Source: Cichorium intybus (lineage: Eukaryota; Streptophyta; Magnoliopsida; Asterales; Asteraceae). From it: DNA of 64,000 nt. Positions 32,090-44,966 of this stretch are shown piece after piece (the stretch's first letter is position 1; each line of letters opens with the position of its first letter). The stretch is from positions 79,111,494 through 79,175,493 of the forward strand of contig CM042013.1 of assembly GCA_023525715.1 (NCBI GenBank), in the 5' to 3' direction. The translations under genes and the position numbers were made by a program. Under the pieces are notes generated by a model, which searched no databases, had not been told where the DNA came from, and saw nothing but the letters and a program-made list of their open reading frames with translations.

Positions 32090-32487
32090 ATGGCACAGCG
32101 TCCCTACAACATATATGATAAAGTTGAAGTCAAGATTCAAGAGGGTGAGTACGCTGGTGGTTTTACAGCGGAGTGGTCACTGGTGTGTGGAATCATCGTT
32201 ACGAGGTAAAGATGACCACTCTCATTGATGACTAGACTGGTGGGCCATTAATGGTCCATGCTAGCTATCCCTTCCTGCAGCCTGTCTCGCCAAAGATTTT
32301 GGTGGAGTAAAAACAGTTTAACCTCGTGGAGGTCTGGCACAAGAGGGGGTGGTCGCCGGCGGCGATCTCCCGTACGACACCTCACAATCAGTATCATGTG
32401 ATGCTGGTTGATGGGACGCGACACTTTGTCGACGAGAGCGAGCTGCGCCTTCACCAGTCCTTCCATCTCAGAGATCCTCCCATGTGA
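32090..32487 (+). pseudogene. Agenet/Tudor-like protein pseudogene, antisense in H
   Basis: Two tandem Agenet-like modules can be read. The first runs from MAQRPYNIYDKVEVKIQEGE through VWNHRYEVK to a PLMVHASYPFLQPV-type linker. The second holds NLVEVWHKRGWSPAAISR, QYHVMLVDGTRHFVDESELR and LHQSF. The W-x-x-A and F-x-x-S-E-L-R patterns are typical of plant Agenet domains, Tudor-like readers linked to chromatin or RNA. Breaks are a frameshift near 32185, TAG at 32233-32235 and TAA at 32308-32310. It sits between H pol and B, antisense to H, so it looks like a captured host gene or an accessory antisense ORF. Identification is by motif memory, not a search. Confidence 0.6.
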
Positions 32488-32839
32488 CACTACTATAAAC
32501 TCTAGGAAGTTTATGTAATTTTCTCTTTTGAAATTCTGTACTCTCTTCCTTCAGTTTAATGAAAGTTTGCCATGTTTTGCTTCTGCATCCTTCCCTGCAT
32601 ACTCATACTGTAAACAAAACGAAAACAAACAAACAAAACAAAGAAAAAAAATCTTTTTGGAATTTTAATAATGAAGATAAACAAAAAAGAACTTTTGAGA
32701 AATAAAAACGTATTTTTGTTGATTTTTATAAATAAAAGATAGAAACAAATAAAACACACAAAATAAAATAAAATAAAATAAAATAAAAATTAAATGAGCT
32801 AAGTGTACAAAAAGGATACACACAACCTATTCTGAAATG
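32488..32839. mobile_element. H region between pol end and the antisense gene
   Basis: A possible poly(A) signal AATGAAA for the antisense gene occurs near 32561, then A/T-rich sequence with an (AAAAT)n tract at 32762-32788. No coding potential is seen. Confidence 0.6.
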
Positions 32840-35800
32840 TTAAGTCGATTTCGGAATGGATTTAGCTTCCATCATTCCGAATCCTTGTAATATGCGATTG
32901 AAAACAGGTTCAGGTAGAGCCTTGGTGAATATGTCTGCCAGCTGACCTGTAGATGGGACAAAGTGAATTTCGATGTTACCATCTTCAACATGATCCTTAA
33001 TGAAGTGGTATCGGAGTGCAATATGTTTAGTCTTTGAATGTTGCACTAGATTATGACAGATCCGAATAGCACTTTCGGAGTCACATTAAAGAGGAATACG
33101 TTTCATGCTAATTCCATAATCTCTCAGTTGGTTTTGAATCCAAATTATCTAAGAGGTACAGGAAGCAGCTGCAATGTATTCTGCTTCAGCTGTGGAGAGG
33201 GAAATGCATGTCTGTTTTCTAGACAGCCAGCTCACAAGCTTGCCATTAAGAAGTTGACATCCTCCTGAAGTACTTTTCCGATCTAGTCCACAACCACCAA
33301 GATCTGCATCTGAGAAAGCTTGTACGAAAAAGCCAGATCCTGAGGGATACCATAGCCCATGTGAAGTAGATCCGAAAATGATGTCATCAACATAGATTTG
33401 AACGATCATGAGATGGTTGCCTTCCTTTTTGCGAAAGAAGGCTGGATCAACTGAGCCTTGTTTGAATTTTGACTGCTTGAGGAAGCGGGTCAACGTTTCG
33501 TACCATGCTCTTGGAGCTTGCTTCAGACCATCAACAGACTTATCCATAACGTAACAGTTATCTGGATGCTTGTGGCTGAAAAAACCTGGGGGTTGTTCGA
33601 CATAAACGGTTTCTTCTAGTTCTCCATTTAGAAATGCACACTTGACATCCATTTGGTAGACATCAAATCCCTTGTGTGCCGCATATGCAAGAAAGATCCG
33701 AACAGATTCCAATCTTGCTACCGATGCAAAGGTTTCTTCATAGTCGATTCCTTCTTCTTGACAATACCTTTTGACCACTTAGCGAGATTTATTCCGAATA
33801 AAATTTCCTTCTTTGTCTAGTTTGTTTCAGAATACCCATTTCATTCCAAGAACAGAAACCGTTTCGAGAGTCGGAACTAATCTCCAGACCTTGTTGCGTT
33901 CAAACCCATTTAACTCATCTTGCATTGCTTGAACCCAGTCAGCATGATCAAGTGCAACTTTGACCGTTTTTAGTTCTATCTTTGAGATAAAGGAATTGAA
34001 CATGCAAAATTCCATTTTTGAAAATAATGCAGTTTGATTTTCTTTTTGCTGAGCTCTTGTCAGTACACCAGCTGACGTTTCTCCAATTATTTGAGATCGA
34101 GGATGATCTTTGGTCCATTTGAGCATCGGAGGGTAATTTGAATCGAATTTTGGATTGAGTTCTACAAAGATTTCTTCTGTTTCTGACTATACCTCTGATT
34201 GAGTGTCATCACCATTATTTTCATTCTCATTCTCCCCTTGGAAGTTTGCATGAGATTCGACATTTGTGACACTTGTATGCTCCCCCTCGAAAATAGGAAT
34301 AGGCTCCTCTGGTATAGAAGATGGTCCATCCCCCTAGAAAGGTGTAGAATTCTCCCCCTGGGGTAGAGAATCAGAATTGTTTGATGGAGTTTGTGGAGGT
34401 TGGTTTGCTGTGATAATCGGAATGGGAATGTCTGTAATGGGTGTTAAGTTTTCCGAATTCGGAGTCGGAACAGATGATTCTCCTGGAGTATATTCGGATT
34501 CATTTACTGCATTGTCTACAATTTTCAGAAGTTCATCCCCTTGATTATCTTTCGCTCTTGATTCGGCAGTTTTCGCAGTTTCAGGCTCATCAAATAAGTT
34601 CATGAATTCCTCATACAAGTTCATGAGAGGAATCATGGTGAGATTTGACGTAGGGAAAATGTCTTTTGATAATGGTACTTGTCATCAAAGGTGACATAGT
34701 AAGTTTATTCAATCTTTCGAGATCGCTTATTCAGAATACGATAGGCTTTGGAAGTTAAGGAATAGCCCAGAAAAAATCCTTCATCAGCATTTTCATCCCA
34801 CTTGACTCTCTTCTCCTTGGAGTTGAAAATGAAACATTTTGATCCAAAAACATGAAAGAATGTCACGTTCGGTTTTCTCTTGTTAAGAATTTCGTAAGGG
34901 GTGAGTTGAAATCGCTTGTTGATTGTTGAGCGATTCTGAGTAAAGCATGTTGTTGCAATGGCATCGCTCCAGAAATACAAAGGAAATTTCGCAAAAGAAA
35001 GCATGGTGCGAGTAGCTTCACAGAGAGAGCGATTGCGTCTTTCCACTACCCCATTTTGTTGAGGAGTATATGGAGCAGAAAAGTTATGAGAAATTCCTTT
35101 GCTGATAAGAAAATCATCTAGGACCTGATTTTTGAATTTCGTGCCATTGTCACTTCTAATCATCTGAACTTGCTTTCAGAGTAGAACTTCCACTTGCTTG
35201 ATGAAATTTATCATATTTACAGCTGCCTTGGATTTCTATTTGAGAAAGAAGATCCACGTGAAACGAGAAAAGTCATCCACCACAACCAAAATGTACTTGT
35301 TGAGAGCTACACTTTCGATTGCAGATGGTCCACAAAGATCAATGTCCAGTAACTCCAGAGGTTCAATGATCTTTGTGTTAATTATCGTAGAGTGGCTCTT
35401 TCTGCTTTGTTTTCCGAGTTCACAAGCATCACACAGACGATCTTTATCATACCTGAGTAGAGGCAATCCTCGCACCAGATCACCAAGTACGAGCTTGTTG
35501 ATGTCTCTAAAGTTCATGTGAGACAGGCGTCTGTACCATAGCCAGATGTCATCGTTTGCAGCTTTTGTGAGTAGGCAAATTGCAGGTTTTCCAGTAATGG
35601 GCTTCATGTATAAAGGAAACATTTCACCCTTTCGCCTTGACTTTAGAACTATCTTCTTGGTCTTCTTCTCGATCAGTTTCGAACCCTCTTCATCAAAGGA
35701 TACTTTTAGCCCGGTTCCAACCACTAATTGTGAAACGCTAATTAGATTGTGTTGAAGACCTTCCACATATGCTACTTTGTGAATTGAGAATTCGCCATTA

Positions 35801-35990
35801 GTGATCATTCCATAGCCTTTGATTTCGCCAGTTGCATTGTTTCCATAGCGAATTTTTCCTCCATTTTGCAGCGAACGATATACTCGTAGTTCTTCCCTTC
35901 TCCCTGTCATGTGACGTGAACAGCCGCTATCAATGTACCATTCCTGATCATACTGTTCGTCACGCATCACCTGCACAATTTAGAGAGATT
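32840..35990 (-). pseudogene. pol: H pol: protease, integrase, partial RT, RNase H
   Basis: Pol follows gag after a TAA in the same frame. Protease has [13 protein letters not shown] (35940). The zinc-binding pre-integrase part and the integrase core follow ([27 protein letters not shown]). RT has WVQAMQDELNGFERNKVW and [11 protein letters not shown] (about 33380), then RNase H (DADLGGCGLDRKSTSG, STAEAEYIAAASC, LADIFTKALPE). About 140 residues between [10 protein letters not shown] and GLWYPS are missing compared with C, removing the RT C-terminus and the RT-RNase H link. Other breaks are stops near 35170, 33825, 33780 and 33150 and a frame change near 34690. Between integrase and RT are several purine-rich internal PPT-like words. 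The protein is dead. Confidence 0.85.
34225..34365 (-). repeat. Internal polypurine tracts in H pol
   Basis: On the minus strand AGGGGGAGAATTC, TAGGGGGATGG, CGAGGGGGAGCA and CAAGGGGAGAAT occur within about 130 bp, between integrase and RT. They resemble the true PPT. Confidence 0.65.
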
Positions 35991-37642
35991 TAGGAACCCA
36001 AACCAATGTGGGTCCATGTGAGAATTTCTGAAGAACTAGAAAAATATTTGACTTATCAACCCAAAATGATTTCTTCTTTGAGGGTTGATTTATCTCATTT
36101 TCAAAACGAAATACTTTTATCTTTGTGGTTTGCCAAGCTTCTTTAGCAAAGCGAGATTTGGGTAGAACAAAAGTAGATGATTTTGGAATTTGTGTTGAAG
36201 GATTTTGTAGATTCTATGAAGATTTGATTGATGAGAAAGAAATTTTTGATTCGGGTTTAACATCCTTTTGAACTCGTGTATGTTTTGTTTCCTTGAGGAT
36301 TGGTTTCTGTTGAGGTTCTGGATATAGTTTGGCTTTGCCCTTTAAATCATTAGACTTAAGAATAGGTTTGAAAGTCTTGGGTATTTTGAGTGTTTCAATT
36401 GTCTTTGGTTGTGATTTCGGATTTTTTGTGATACCAGCTTTTTGAGTGAAATTTGAAGCAGGATTGAAATAATGTTTATCATTTCTATTTCTCCAAAATT
36501 GTTTTCGTTCTTTCAAATTCTTTTTGTATCGAGCATTCATCTGTCTCCTTTTAGCAATAAGCTCTTCGAGAGACTTATGAATACGAGATACTGAGGTTGA
36601 GGGTTTTGTTGGTATAGATTTAAAAACACCAAAAGTAGAGTTCGAAAAATGCTTTGTGCCACTTGTCCCTGGTTGTGAGAATGAATCCTTGCGATTCAGA
36701 TATCCTGATATGTGGTTGCCTCGGGACTTCCATGAGGTCATTTCGGAAAGACATTTTGTTTCGTCTGAGTTATCAAGTGGTTCAGACCAAAAGTAAGCAT
36801 CACAACCATCAGAATTATCGTTATCAACAAGGACTTTGAGTTCGGAAGTATCTTTTGAGTTCAGTCCTTGTTTAACAAAAACTTAATTTGGAACAGTTTT
36901 AATTTTTGGAAAAACTGTTCCTTGTTCACGTAAGACTTGTGATCCTTTGTTTTCAACGATTCTTGCGAAAGAGACTGAGTTTTCAGAAATGAGATTTTTC
37001 TTGGATTCAGTTTGATTATCTACAAAGACAGAACAATCAACCTCATCCTCAACAGATATCTCACTCATTTTGCTTTCATCAAAGTTAGAGACATTCTCAG
37101 TGATGAGATTATCCTTTGAGTTTAATTTTGTGCATAATGAATGAAATTTCTTTAAGGTGGCAGATTTAGTTTCTTCTTTATCATTTTCAGACATGTATTC
37201 TTTGACCATGTTTTTGTGTTCTTTGGACTGGATGTAGTTTTCAATTTTGTCTAGTCCAATAGGATAGGCTTCCGACACGTCGTCAGAGGAAACAATGGTT
37301 TCGCATTTATAGCATTCAGCATCGATTTCATCCTCTTTCAATTCAAGAAAGGGTAAAATCATTTTGTACAAACCCCTGCCTATATCACAATCAAGATGCA
37401 GTTGAGTAATATTATTGTAAAGACGTTTTGCAATCAAACAAAAAAATGTTTCTCTGTTTAACAAGTAAAAAATTATCTCTTTTCATATAAATAATGTCGT
37501 CCCTAGCTCTAATTAACTCTGATTCCAACCCTTCGATTCTCATTTGCCTCTCCTCACTCTTAAGTGATACCCTGCTCAGTTGATCACTTAGGTTAGAATT
37601 ACTAAGTCGTGTTCGTTTTAAACTATCGCTAAAATTAGAAAC
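35991..37642 (-). pseudogene. gag: H gag, C-terminal part
   Basis: Joined to 54283-55720 once C is removed. It begins in a coiled coil that runs straight on from the other side of C (ESELIRARDDIIYM), then KRLYNNITQLHLD, an acidic region, and a basic C-terminus ending GPTLVWVPKSL before TAA. A run of seven T near 37445 shifts the frame; the homologous F reading suggests one T too many. The last five bases, 37638-37642 (GAAAC), are the C target duplication. Confidence 0.8.
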
Positions 37643-38983
37643 TGTTGAAAAATATATTTTTGTATGTGACCATCACTGAAATAAGATGAACTGTTTTTAT
37701 CTAACAAATATTATCAGTTTATTTCAGGTTGCGTGAATTCGAGATCAAAAACAAGAATGAATCTAGACCCGAGAAACTTTGAGAAAACAACCAAACCTGA
37801 GGAAGTGATGCTACGAACCAAAGAGCAAAATACAAAAATGTCACCCTGCTACAGCAATCGCGACGCGACGGCACTCCTGGTCACGACGCGAAGCCTTCAA
37901 CGCGAGATAGAAGCCATGGTCGCGACGTGAAGAAAAACAAAACACAGAAGTCCAGATTGCTACAGCAATCGCGATGCGACGGCACTCCTGGTCTCGACGC
38001 GAAGCCCTCAACGCGACACCACCAACCTTTCAACCGCGAGACTACCAACACAACGCACTAACCAGTGGCCGACCAAAAGCAACACGACATACGCACCCTC
38101 GCGACGCGACGGAAGGCCTGGTCGCGACGCGAAGGCTGTTTCTCAGCAACTATAAATAAGAAGCTCACCTCTTGCCATTTTTACAACACACATAACCATA
38201 CTCATACACTCTCAAAGAACACCACGACCAGACATCTCAAGACAGTCAAATTTCTGAATTTGGCAACAAGAATCAAACCATATAACCGCAAGAAACAACA
38301 ACCTCCACCCGACACCAAAACTTCAAACCTCTAAACAACCTCTACCCGACACCAAACAAAACCTCCACCCGACACTAAACCCATACAACACTAATACAAC
38401 TACAATACACACACACAAGCAAACCCACGTCCAAACCAACACAAAACCGAAGAAATACCATTTCTGCAAGAAAACCCGAGCAAAGAACAAGAATCAAAGC
38501 TTCAAAGAAAATCACCTTATTCATCTGTATCGATAAGTTCTTTTGAAATTATCTGTGTTATTATTGATTTATTCAAACTTTTATAAATCAACTGTACCAA
38601 ATATCCAAGACATAAAAATCGAACCGTGACAACGAAAACATATGTGGACTGTATCTAACCGAGACATCTAACTTCTAACTTCTAACTTCTAACCTTTTTA
38701 TTTATTGTAAAAAACACTTTATCGTTGATAATGGCGTTTATTACATCTAACCTCTAACTTCTAACATTTACTTTATTTACCGCTTTCTGTCCATTTAAAT
38801 ACTGTCTAGATTAAATTTACCGCTTTATTTTATTTATTTACAGTTTTCAGTAACTTAGTTTTAGTTTATATTTATTCCGCAACTCTTATTTATTCCGCAT
38901 ATTATAGCTAAAATACATATCTGTCACACAGTAAACGGCTTAAAAACCCTTATTCGTGGAGATCGATTATCGTATTTTCAACA
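37643..38983 (+). repeat. 5' LTR of C
   Basis: TATAAATAAG lies at 38151-38160, preceded over 300 bp by several CGCGACGCGA words (37858-38135). Downstream is a (TTCTAAC)n heptamer run near 38669-38695. It ends GTATTTTCAACA. Confidence 0.97.
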
Positions 38984-39000
38984 ATTGGTATCAGAGCTTG
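38984..39000 (+). promoter_or_regulatory. Primer-binding site of C
   Basis: ATTGGTATCAGAGCTTG follows the LTR. TGGTATCAGAGC is complementary to the 3' end of plant initiator methionine tRNA. Confidence 0.92.
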
Positions 39001-39228
39001 TGTGATTTACTTTGAAATTTTTGTCGAGAACTTTTGTGTAGCGTTTTTATAAACCACCAATAAGTTTTCTTTAAAAATTTCATCTTAATATCACTTGTTC
39101 AAAAAAAAAACATTTAAAAATTACTTGTGTGATTTATTTTGAAAATTTTTGTCGAAAACTTTTGTGTAGCGTTTTTATAAACCACCAATAAGTTTTCTTT
39201 AAAAATTTCATTTTAACATCACATTTTC
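38999..39228 (+). repeat. ~123-bp leader duplication in C
   Basis: A block starting TGTGTGATTTA, with GTAGCGTTTTTATAAACCAC inside, occurs twice in tandem with a few differences. D has only one copy (minus strand, about 49380-49480). Confidence 0.85.
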
Positions 39229-39251
39229 GTTAACAAAAAAAAAAAACAAAA

Positions 39252-42076
39252 ATGTCTTCCGCAAACTACTCAAACATAAATTCTGTATCTATTGCTAACA
39301 GTATAGGTTCAGGTACTCGAGCACCCATTCTTATTCCCGAAGAATATAAATCATGGGTAGGTCGTATGAATCTTCATCTCAACTCTATAAGTGAAGATGT
39401 GTGGAAATGTGTAGACGGATCTCTACCAGATAACATGACCTCTCTTACGAGTAACTTGGATATACTGAATGAAAGGAAGAAACTTGAACTTCAAGCCAAA
39501 AAGGAACTTGTGTCTGGAATACCCCACAGTATTCTAAGCCAAATGAATGATATAATCCTTTTAACTGCAAACCAAATTTGGCAAACTTTGAAAAATCGTT
39601 TTGAAGGAAATGAGAGAATCATTGGAAACAAGAAAACATCTGTTTTAAACGAATTTGACAACTTCAAAATGTTTTCACATGAGACCATCCATGATGCTCA
39701 TGACAGATTCAATCTCATTACCATCAAAATGAATAATTTGGGCATCAAAAAGTCACAGCATGAGATAAACCTCAAATTTTTAAACAACCTTTATGAAAGC
39801 TGGAAAATGGTCAAACTCATCATTCAGGGAAATCCAGCAATTCATACTGAATCTTTGTACAATCTGTACGGAGAATTACAAGCGTATGAATCCTCGATTG
39901 ACCCACCAACGTCTACTTCTTTTGGAGGACCACTTGCTCTTTTGTCAACATCCTCTCAAAACCAAACACATTTTCCTGATCAAAGTCAAATTGATTTAAA
40001 TCAAAACCAAGCTTTTTTAAGTAATTCTTGTGACTTGTCTGATCCAAATAATGAAGCTGACTACCAACAATTGTGTGCTTTGGTAGCAAACACTAATCTC
40101 GAAAGATTTTTGCCACATCATAGACCAAATTTTCAACAAAGATCCACTTTTGGACAAAACTTTCAGAATCGTGGATTTCAAAATAATCACAACTCTTATA
40201 ATCAAAACAATGGTTTTCAAAATAACCAAAATTCTGGATTTTAGCAAAATCATTCAAAACCATCTCAACAGAAACAAACTCAAACATCTGAAAGACCACC
40301 CGTTAAGAACCAAAAGACTGACAATAACGATGATGATGATGACGTAATCATTTGTCACAAATGCAAAGGACTAAATCATTATGCCCGAGATTGTCGAGCC
40401 AAATTCAAGGTCAAAGACTCAGCTTACTATGCTCAAAAAGCCGAAGAGCTGAAGAAACAAGAAAAGAAAGAAAAGCAAAAAGCTTTGATGGCAATCTACG
40501 AACCTAGCGTGGAACACTGGCCAACTTCTGATGATGAAACAGATACTGAACCAGCTCAGTCAAACTTCTGCTTCATGGCTGACAATGAACCAACCACAAG
40601 AGCTCCATATGTCATCGATCAGGTATGGTTTATGATCTCAGATCTCGGTCTTTCAAGAACACCATTTGAGTCCCACATGACTAAGATTGAGAACAGTCTA
40701 AAAGCTGATCTCAGACTGTATCATGACACAATAGTCAAATCTGATATCTACAAATCTGAATTACAAACCTTGCAACTCAGATTTGGAGAATCTACAAGGA
40801 CTAGAGACAAACTTGAAAGAGACATTGAACGAAAATCTGAAGAAAATAATCACATCCTAGAACAATTAAATGAAGCTCTAAAACAAAAAAGGTACTTAGA
40901 AATAAAAAATCAATCTGTTATTTCATCTGAAATAAAAGATACCTTAGAAAAGGAAGTCCTTCAGTTAAAACAAAAAATTCAAGATTTAACTGACACAAAC
41001 ACTAGTTTAATTCTAAAACTAGATGATTCTTCAAAACAAATCAAATTTCTTGAATCCGAAAATCAAAGATTTCAAGGAAAACTGGATTCTATCAATATTG
41101 CCAGAAAATTGAGTGATGATGTTTTCACTAAAGCAAACAACTTAGGAACTGGCAAAATTGATACGAATTATAAACCAGGAATTGGAAGAGAATCCTTTGA
41201 AAATGAAAAGACTGAAAAGAAAAATGAGACAATTTGTGAAAACTCTAAATCGCCTCTACCAGATTTTTTCTTATCTGCCAATGAGGACGATTCAGATGAT
41301 GAAACAGTTATCAACTGCAGCCCAGATGATATTTTTTTCAACAAGTCATACAAAAGAGTTGTAAAATCTGAATCAGACTCTGCTAGTTCAGTAACTCATC
41401 AATTGAGATCTACTAAACTAACAAAGAATGATGGCACAATCAAACTTGAAAATTTCTTAAATGGAGAAAATTCTGATCATCAAAATGGTAGTACTTCTGT
41501 TCCAACTTTTCCCTCTTTAAACTCAACCTTTATTGGAAAGAACAATCTGGGACAAAAGTATTCAAAGAAACAACAGACAAATAAACAACCCATTCAAGCT
41601 GTCTTTAAACCAAAAGAACAAAACAAGCCCAAGGTTTTCAAAGAAACCCAAGAGAAACCTTTGAAACCAGTCTCTGTGCCACAAAAACAAACCTTTAATC
41701 CAAAACAAAAACCATTTCAAAAACCGATTCAAATCGCTTTCAAGAGATAAACTTCAATCTCTCAAGGAACTTTCAGAAACCATCATTTCACCAAATTCCA
41801 TCTCATCATCATAATGTTTTTCAAAATCATCAAAATCTCAGATACAAAGAAAGGTTATCAAACAGAACTTCACATATAGGATACTTTTCACAAAATCAGA
41901 AATCGTTTCAAATGACAGGTTATCAAAGACAAATCTCACTTTCGGAAAATCTAATAAATCAACTTAAACCTCAACCATTCCGTCCAATCAACAAATATTA
42001 CAATGATTCCAAATTATCAAAAACCATTAACAAATCAGGACCCACCATGGTTTGGGTACCTAAACTTTCTGTCTAA
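39252..42076 (+). pseudogene. gag: gag of C, one stop and one frameshift
   Basis: ATG after an A-rich leader begins MSSANYSNINSVSIANSIGS. A copia capsid region follows (YKSWVGRMNLHLNSISEDVW, NRFEGNERIIGNK, LNEFDNFKMFSHETIHDAHD). An Asn/Gln-rich linker with an in-frame TAG at 40242-40244 comes next, then the CCHC knuckle CHKCKGLNHYARDC (about 40354). A long coiled coil (about 40680-41150), an acidic patch and a basic tail complete it. A frameshift near 41720-41760 moves the last ~100 codons into the pol frame. The protein ends GPTMVWVPKLSV before TAA at 42074-42076. Long gag with a C-terminal coiled coil is characteristic of Sireviruses. Confidence 0.85.
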
Positions 42077-44966
42077 TTGCAGGCACTTTATGCTGGAGAG
42101 CCCAAGGATGGTACATGGTATATCGATAGTGGCTGCTCCAAGCATATGACAGGAAACCAGAGCTTTCTACGAGACTTCAAACCCACAGAATCCAAACAAG
42201 ATGTTACTTTTGGAAATAACATGACTGCAAGAATCAAAGGTTATGGAAAGATAACAAATGGTCACTTCACCATCAAGAAAGTAGCCTACGTTGACGGCCT
42301 GAAACACAACCTAATCAGCGTATCACAACTCTGTGACAACAATCATGAAGTTCTTTTCACCAAACAACGAAGCATAATCATGGATGCCAAGACCAAAGCC
42401 ATTCTAGTTAATTCTGATTGTCTAGGCAACATGTATCCACTAGATATGGACCTTATCTATGGAAAACCAGACATCTGTCTCTTATCCAAAGCTTCAGCTG
42501 ATATTAGTTGGTGGTGGCATCGTCGTCTGTCCCATCTCAATTTCGGCTACATCAACAAGTTGATTGCAAATGATCTTGTTCGCGGACTGCCACTTCTGAA
42601 ACTTGATAATGAAACTCTTTGTGCAGCTTGTGAAGGAGGAAAACTGTCTAAATCCTCTCATAAAAGCATTTCTGAATCTAGTGTATCCGAACCACTAGAA
42701 TTACTGCACATTGATCTTTGTGGCCCTGCAAAAACCCAAAGCATAAAAGGGAAGAAATACATCCTTGTTATTATTGATGGATACTCACGCTTTACTTGGG
42801 TTTTCTTTTTAAGACTAAAGTCAGAAGCACCTGAAGAAATGATCAACTTCATCAAACAGATTGAATTAAAGCTCAAACGACCAGTTCGAAGAATCAGAAG
42901 CGATAATGGTTTAGAGTTCAAAAACATAACTCTAGACTCATTTCTCAAAAACAAAGGCATCGAACACAACTTCTCAGCCCCTTACACTCCTCAACAAAAT
43001 GGTGTTGTTGAAAGAAGGAACCGAACTCTGTGCGAAGCTGCAAGATCAATGCTCATCTTTGCTGATCTGCCACAATACTTCTGGGCAGAAGCAATAGCCA
43101 CAGCTTGCTACACTCAAAATCGTTCCTTAATCCATAAACATCTTCATAAAACACCATATGAAGTCATTAACAACCGAAAACCAAACATCAAATTCTTTCA
43201 TATTTTTGGTTGTCGATGCTTCATAAAGAATAACAAAGATCACCTTTCAAAATTTGAATCAAGATCAGACGAAGGAATTTTCCTTGGTTACTCTTTTACC
43301 TCAGCTGCTTATCGAGTACTGAACAAACGTACTAGAGTTATTGAAGAAAGTACTGATGTTCATTTCGATGAATTTTATGTCAGGAAATTGGATCGTAAAC
43401 ATTTTGGTTCTAAAATGATTGATAATATTTTTCAAAATCCAATTCAACAAATGCCTTCTACGGACATAGAAATTGATCTTGATTTACTTTTTGAACAACC
43501 CAAAACCGCTTATAATTATGAATTTCTAACATCTTCTACTATTCCTACAGGAAACTCCGATGCAGAAACTTCACAATCAAACCAAGAAAATGCAGATCAA
43601 GTTGAGGGGGAATTACCAACACTAAATCCCTCTTTGAACACTCCCAATCCACCTGTTCAAAATGATCCCAGTGCATCATCTATGGGGGAACCTTCATTAC
43701 CTCATTCTCACCCTATAATCCAAAAAGACATATCTGACAACAACCAAAATCTATTCCCAACAGAATCACCTAACCAAGAAGAACAATGGGACATAGAAAC
43801 ACCAATCGAAATACCTGAAAAAACTCACCTAAACAAATGGACCAAGAATCATCCTGCAGAACAAATCATAGGAGATCCCAATTCTGGTATTCAAACAAGA
43901 GCCGCTACCTCAAATGAATGTTTATACGGAGCATTCTTATCCATGACTGAACCCAAAACCATCCATTCAGCTCTCAAAGATCCAGACTGGGTCAAAGCCA
44001 TGCAAGAAGAACTAGCTGAATTCGAAAGAAACCAAGTATGGGATCTTGTTCCTACTCCTCCCGATGTTACTGTAGTAGGTTCAAGATGGGTTTTCAGAAA
44101 CAAAACTGATGATCAAGGCATAGTTTGTCGAAACAAAGCAAGACTTGTTGTCAAGGGCTATTCACAACAAGAAGGAATCGACTACGATGAAACTTATGCT
44201 CCAGTTGCAAGACTCGAAGCCATTCGTATCTTTCTAGCATATGCAGCACACAAGAACTTCAAAGTATTCCAAATGGATGTAAAATGTGCATTTTTACATG
44301 GAGAGATTGATCGCGATGTGTATATTCAACAACCTCCAGGTTTTGAAGATCCACAGTTCCCAAATCACAGTTTTAAGTTACAAAAAGCAGTTTATGGCTT
44401 AAAACAAGCACCTCGAGCCTGGTATTCAACATTGTCAACATTTCTAGAAGAATCAGGATTCAAAAGAGGTTCAATTGATCAAACTCTCTTTCGTAAAATT
44501 TTTAATAAACATCTGCTAATCGTTCAAATATATGTCGATGACATTATTTTCGGTTCTACTGATGAATCTTTGAGTATCAAGTTTGCAGATTTAATGAAGA
44601 GCAAATTTGAGATGAGCATGATAGGAGAAATGACTACTTTTCTTGGACTTCAAGTCAAACAATCATCGGATGGAATTTTCATCAATCAAGAAAATTATGT
44701 CAAAAATCTTCTAACTCGTTTTTCTCTTGACAAATCCAATACAGCAAAAACCCCAATGTCCCTTGGTTACAAATTAGATGCAGACTTAAATGGCAAGCCT
44801 GTTGATCAAAAGAAATATCGAGGAATGATAGGATCACTCCTATACCTCACAGCCAGCAGACCCGACATCATGTTTTCTACATGTGTCTGTGCCAGATACC
44901 AAGCCAATCCTATGGAATCTCATGCTATAGCTGTGAAAAGAATTTTCAAATATCTTAAAGGAACTC
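42077..44966 (+). CDS. pol: pol of C, part 1 (protease, integrase, RT)
   Basis: The frame continues directly after the gag TAA. Domains in residue order: protease ([13 protein letters not shown] near 15-27); HHCC pre-integrase ([15 protein letters not shown] near 145, CAACEGGK near 180); integrase core with the D-D-E residues ([25 protein letters not shown], about 210-315); a linker of ~200 residues rich in Pro/Ser with GEGE-like purine codons; and RT ([18 protein letters not shown] near 640, [10 protein letters not shown] near 820). The RNase H domain begins and is cut by D at 44966 inside KYLKGT. No stop or frameshift is seen before D. Confidence 0.92.

Noticed and set aside
38669..38695. 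(TTCTAAC)n run as telomeric or interstitial telomere repeat
   Set aside because: The heptamer is not the plant telomere unit TTTAGGG and it recurs at the same place in all C and D LTRs, so it is part of the LTR.
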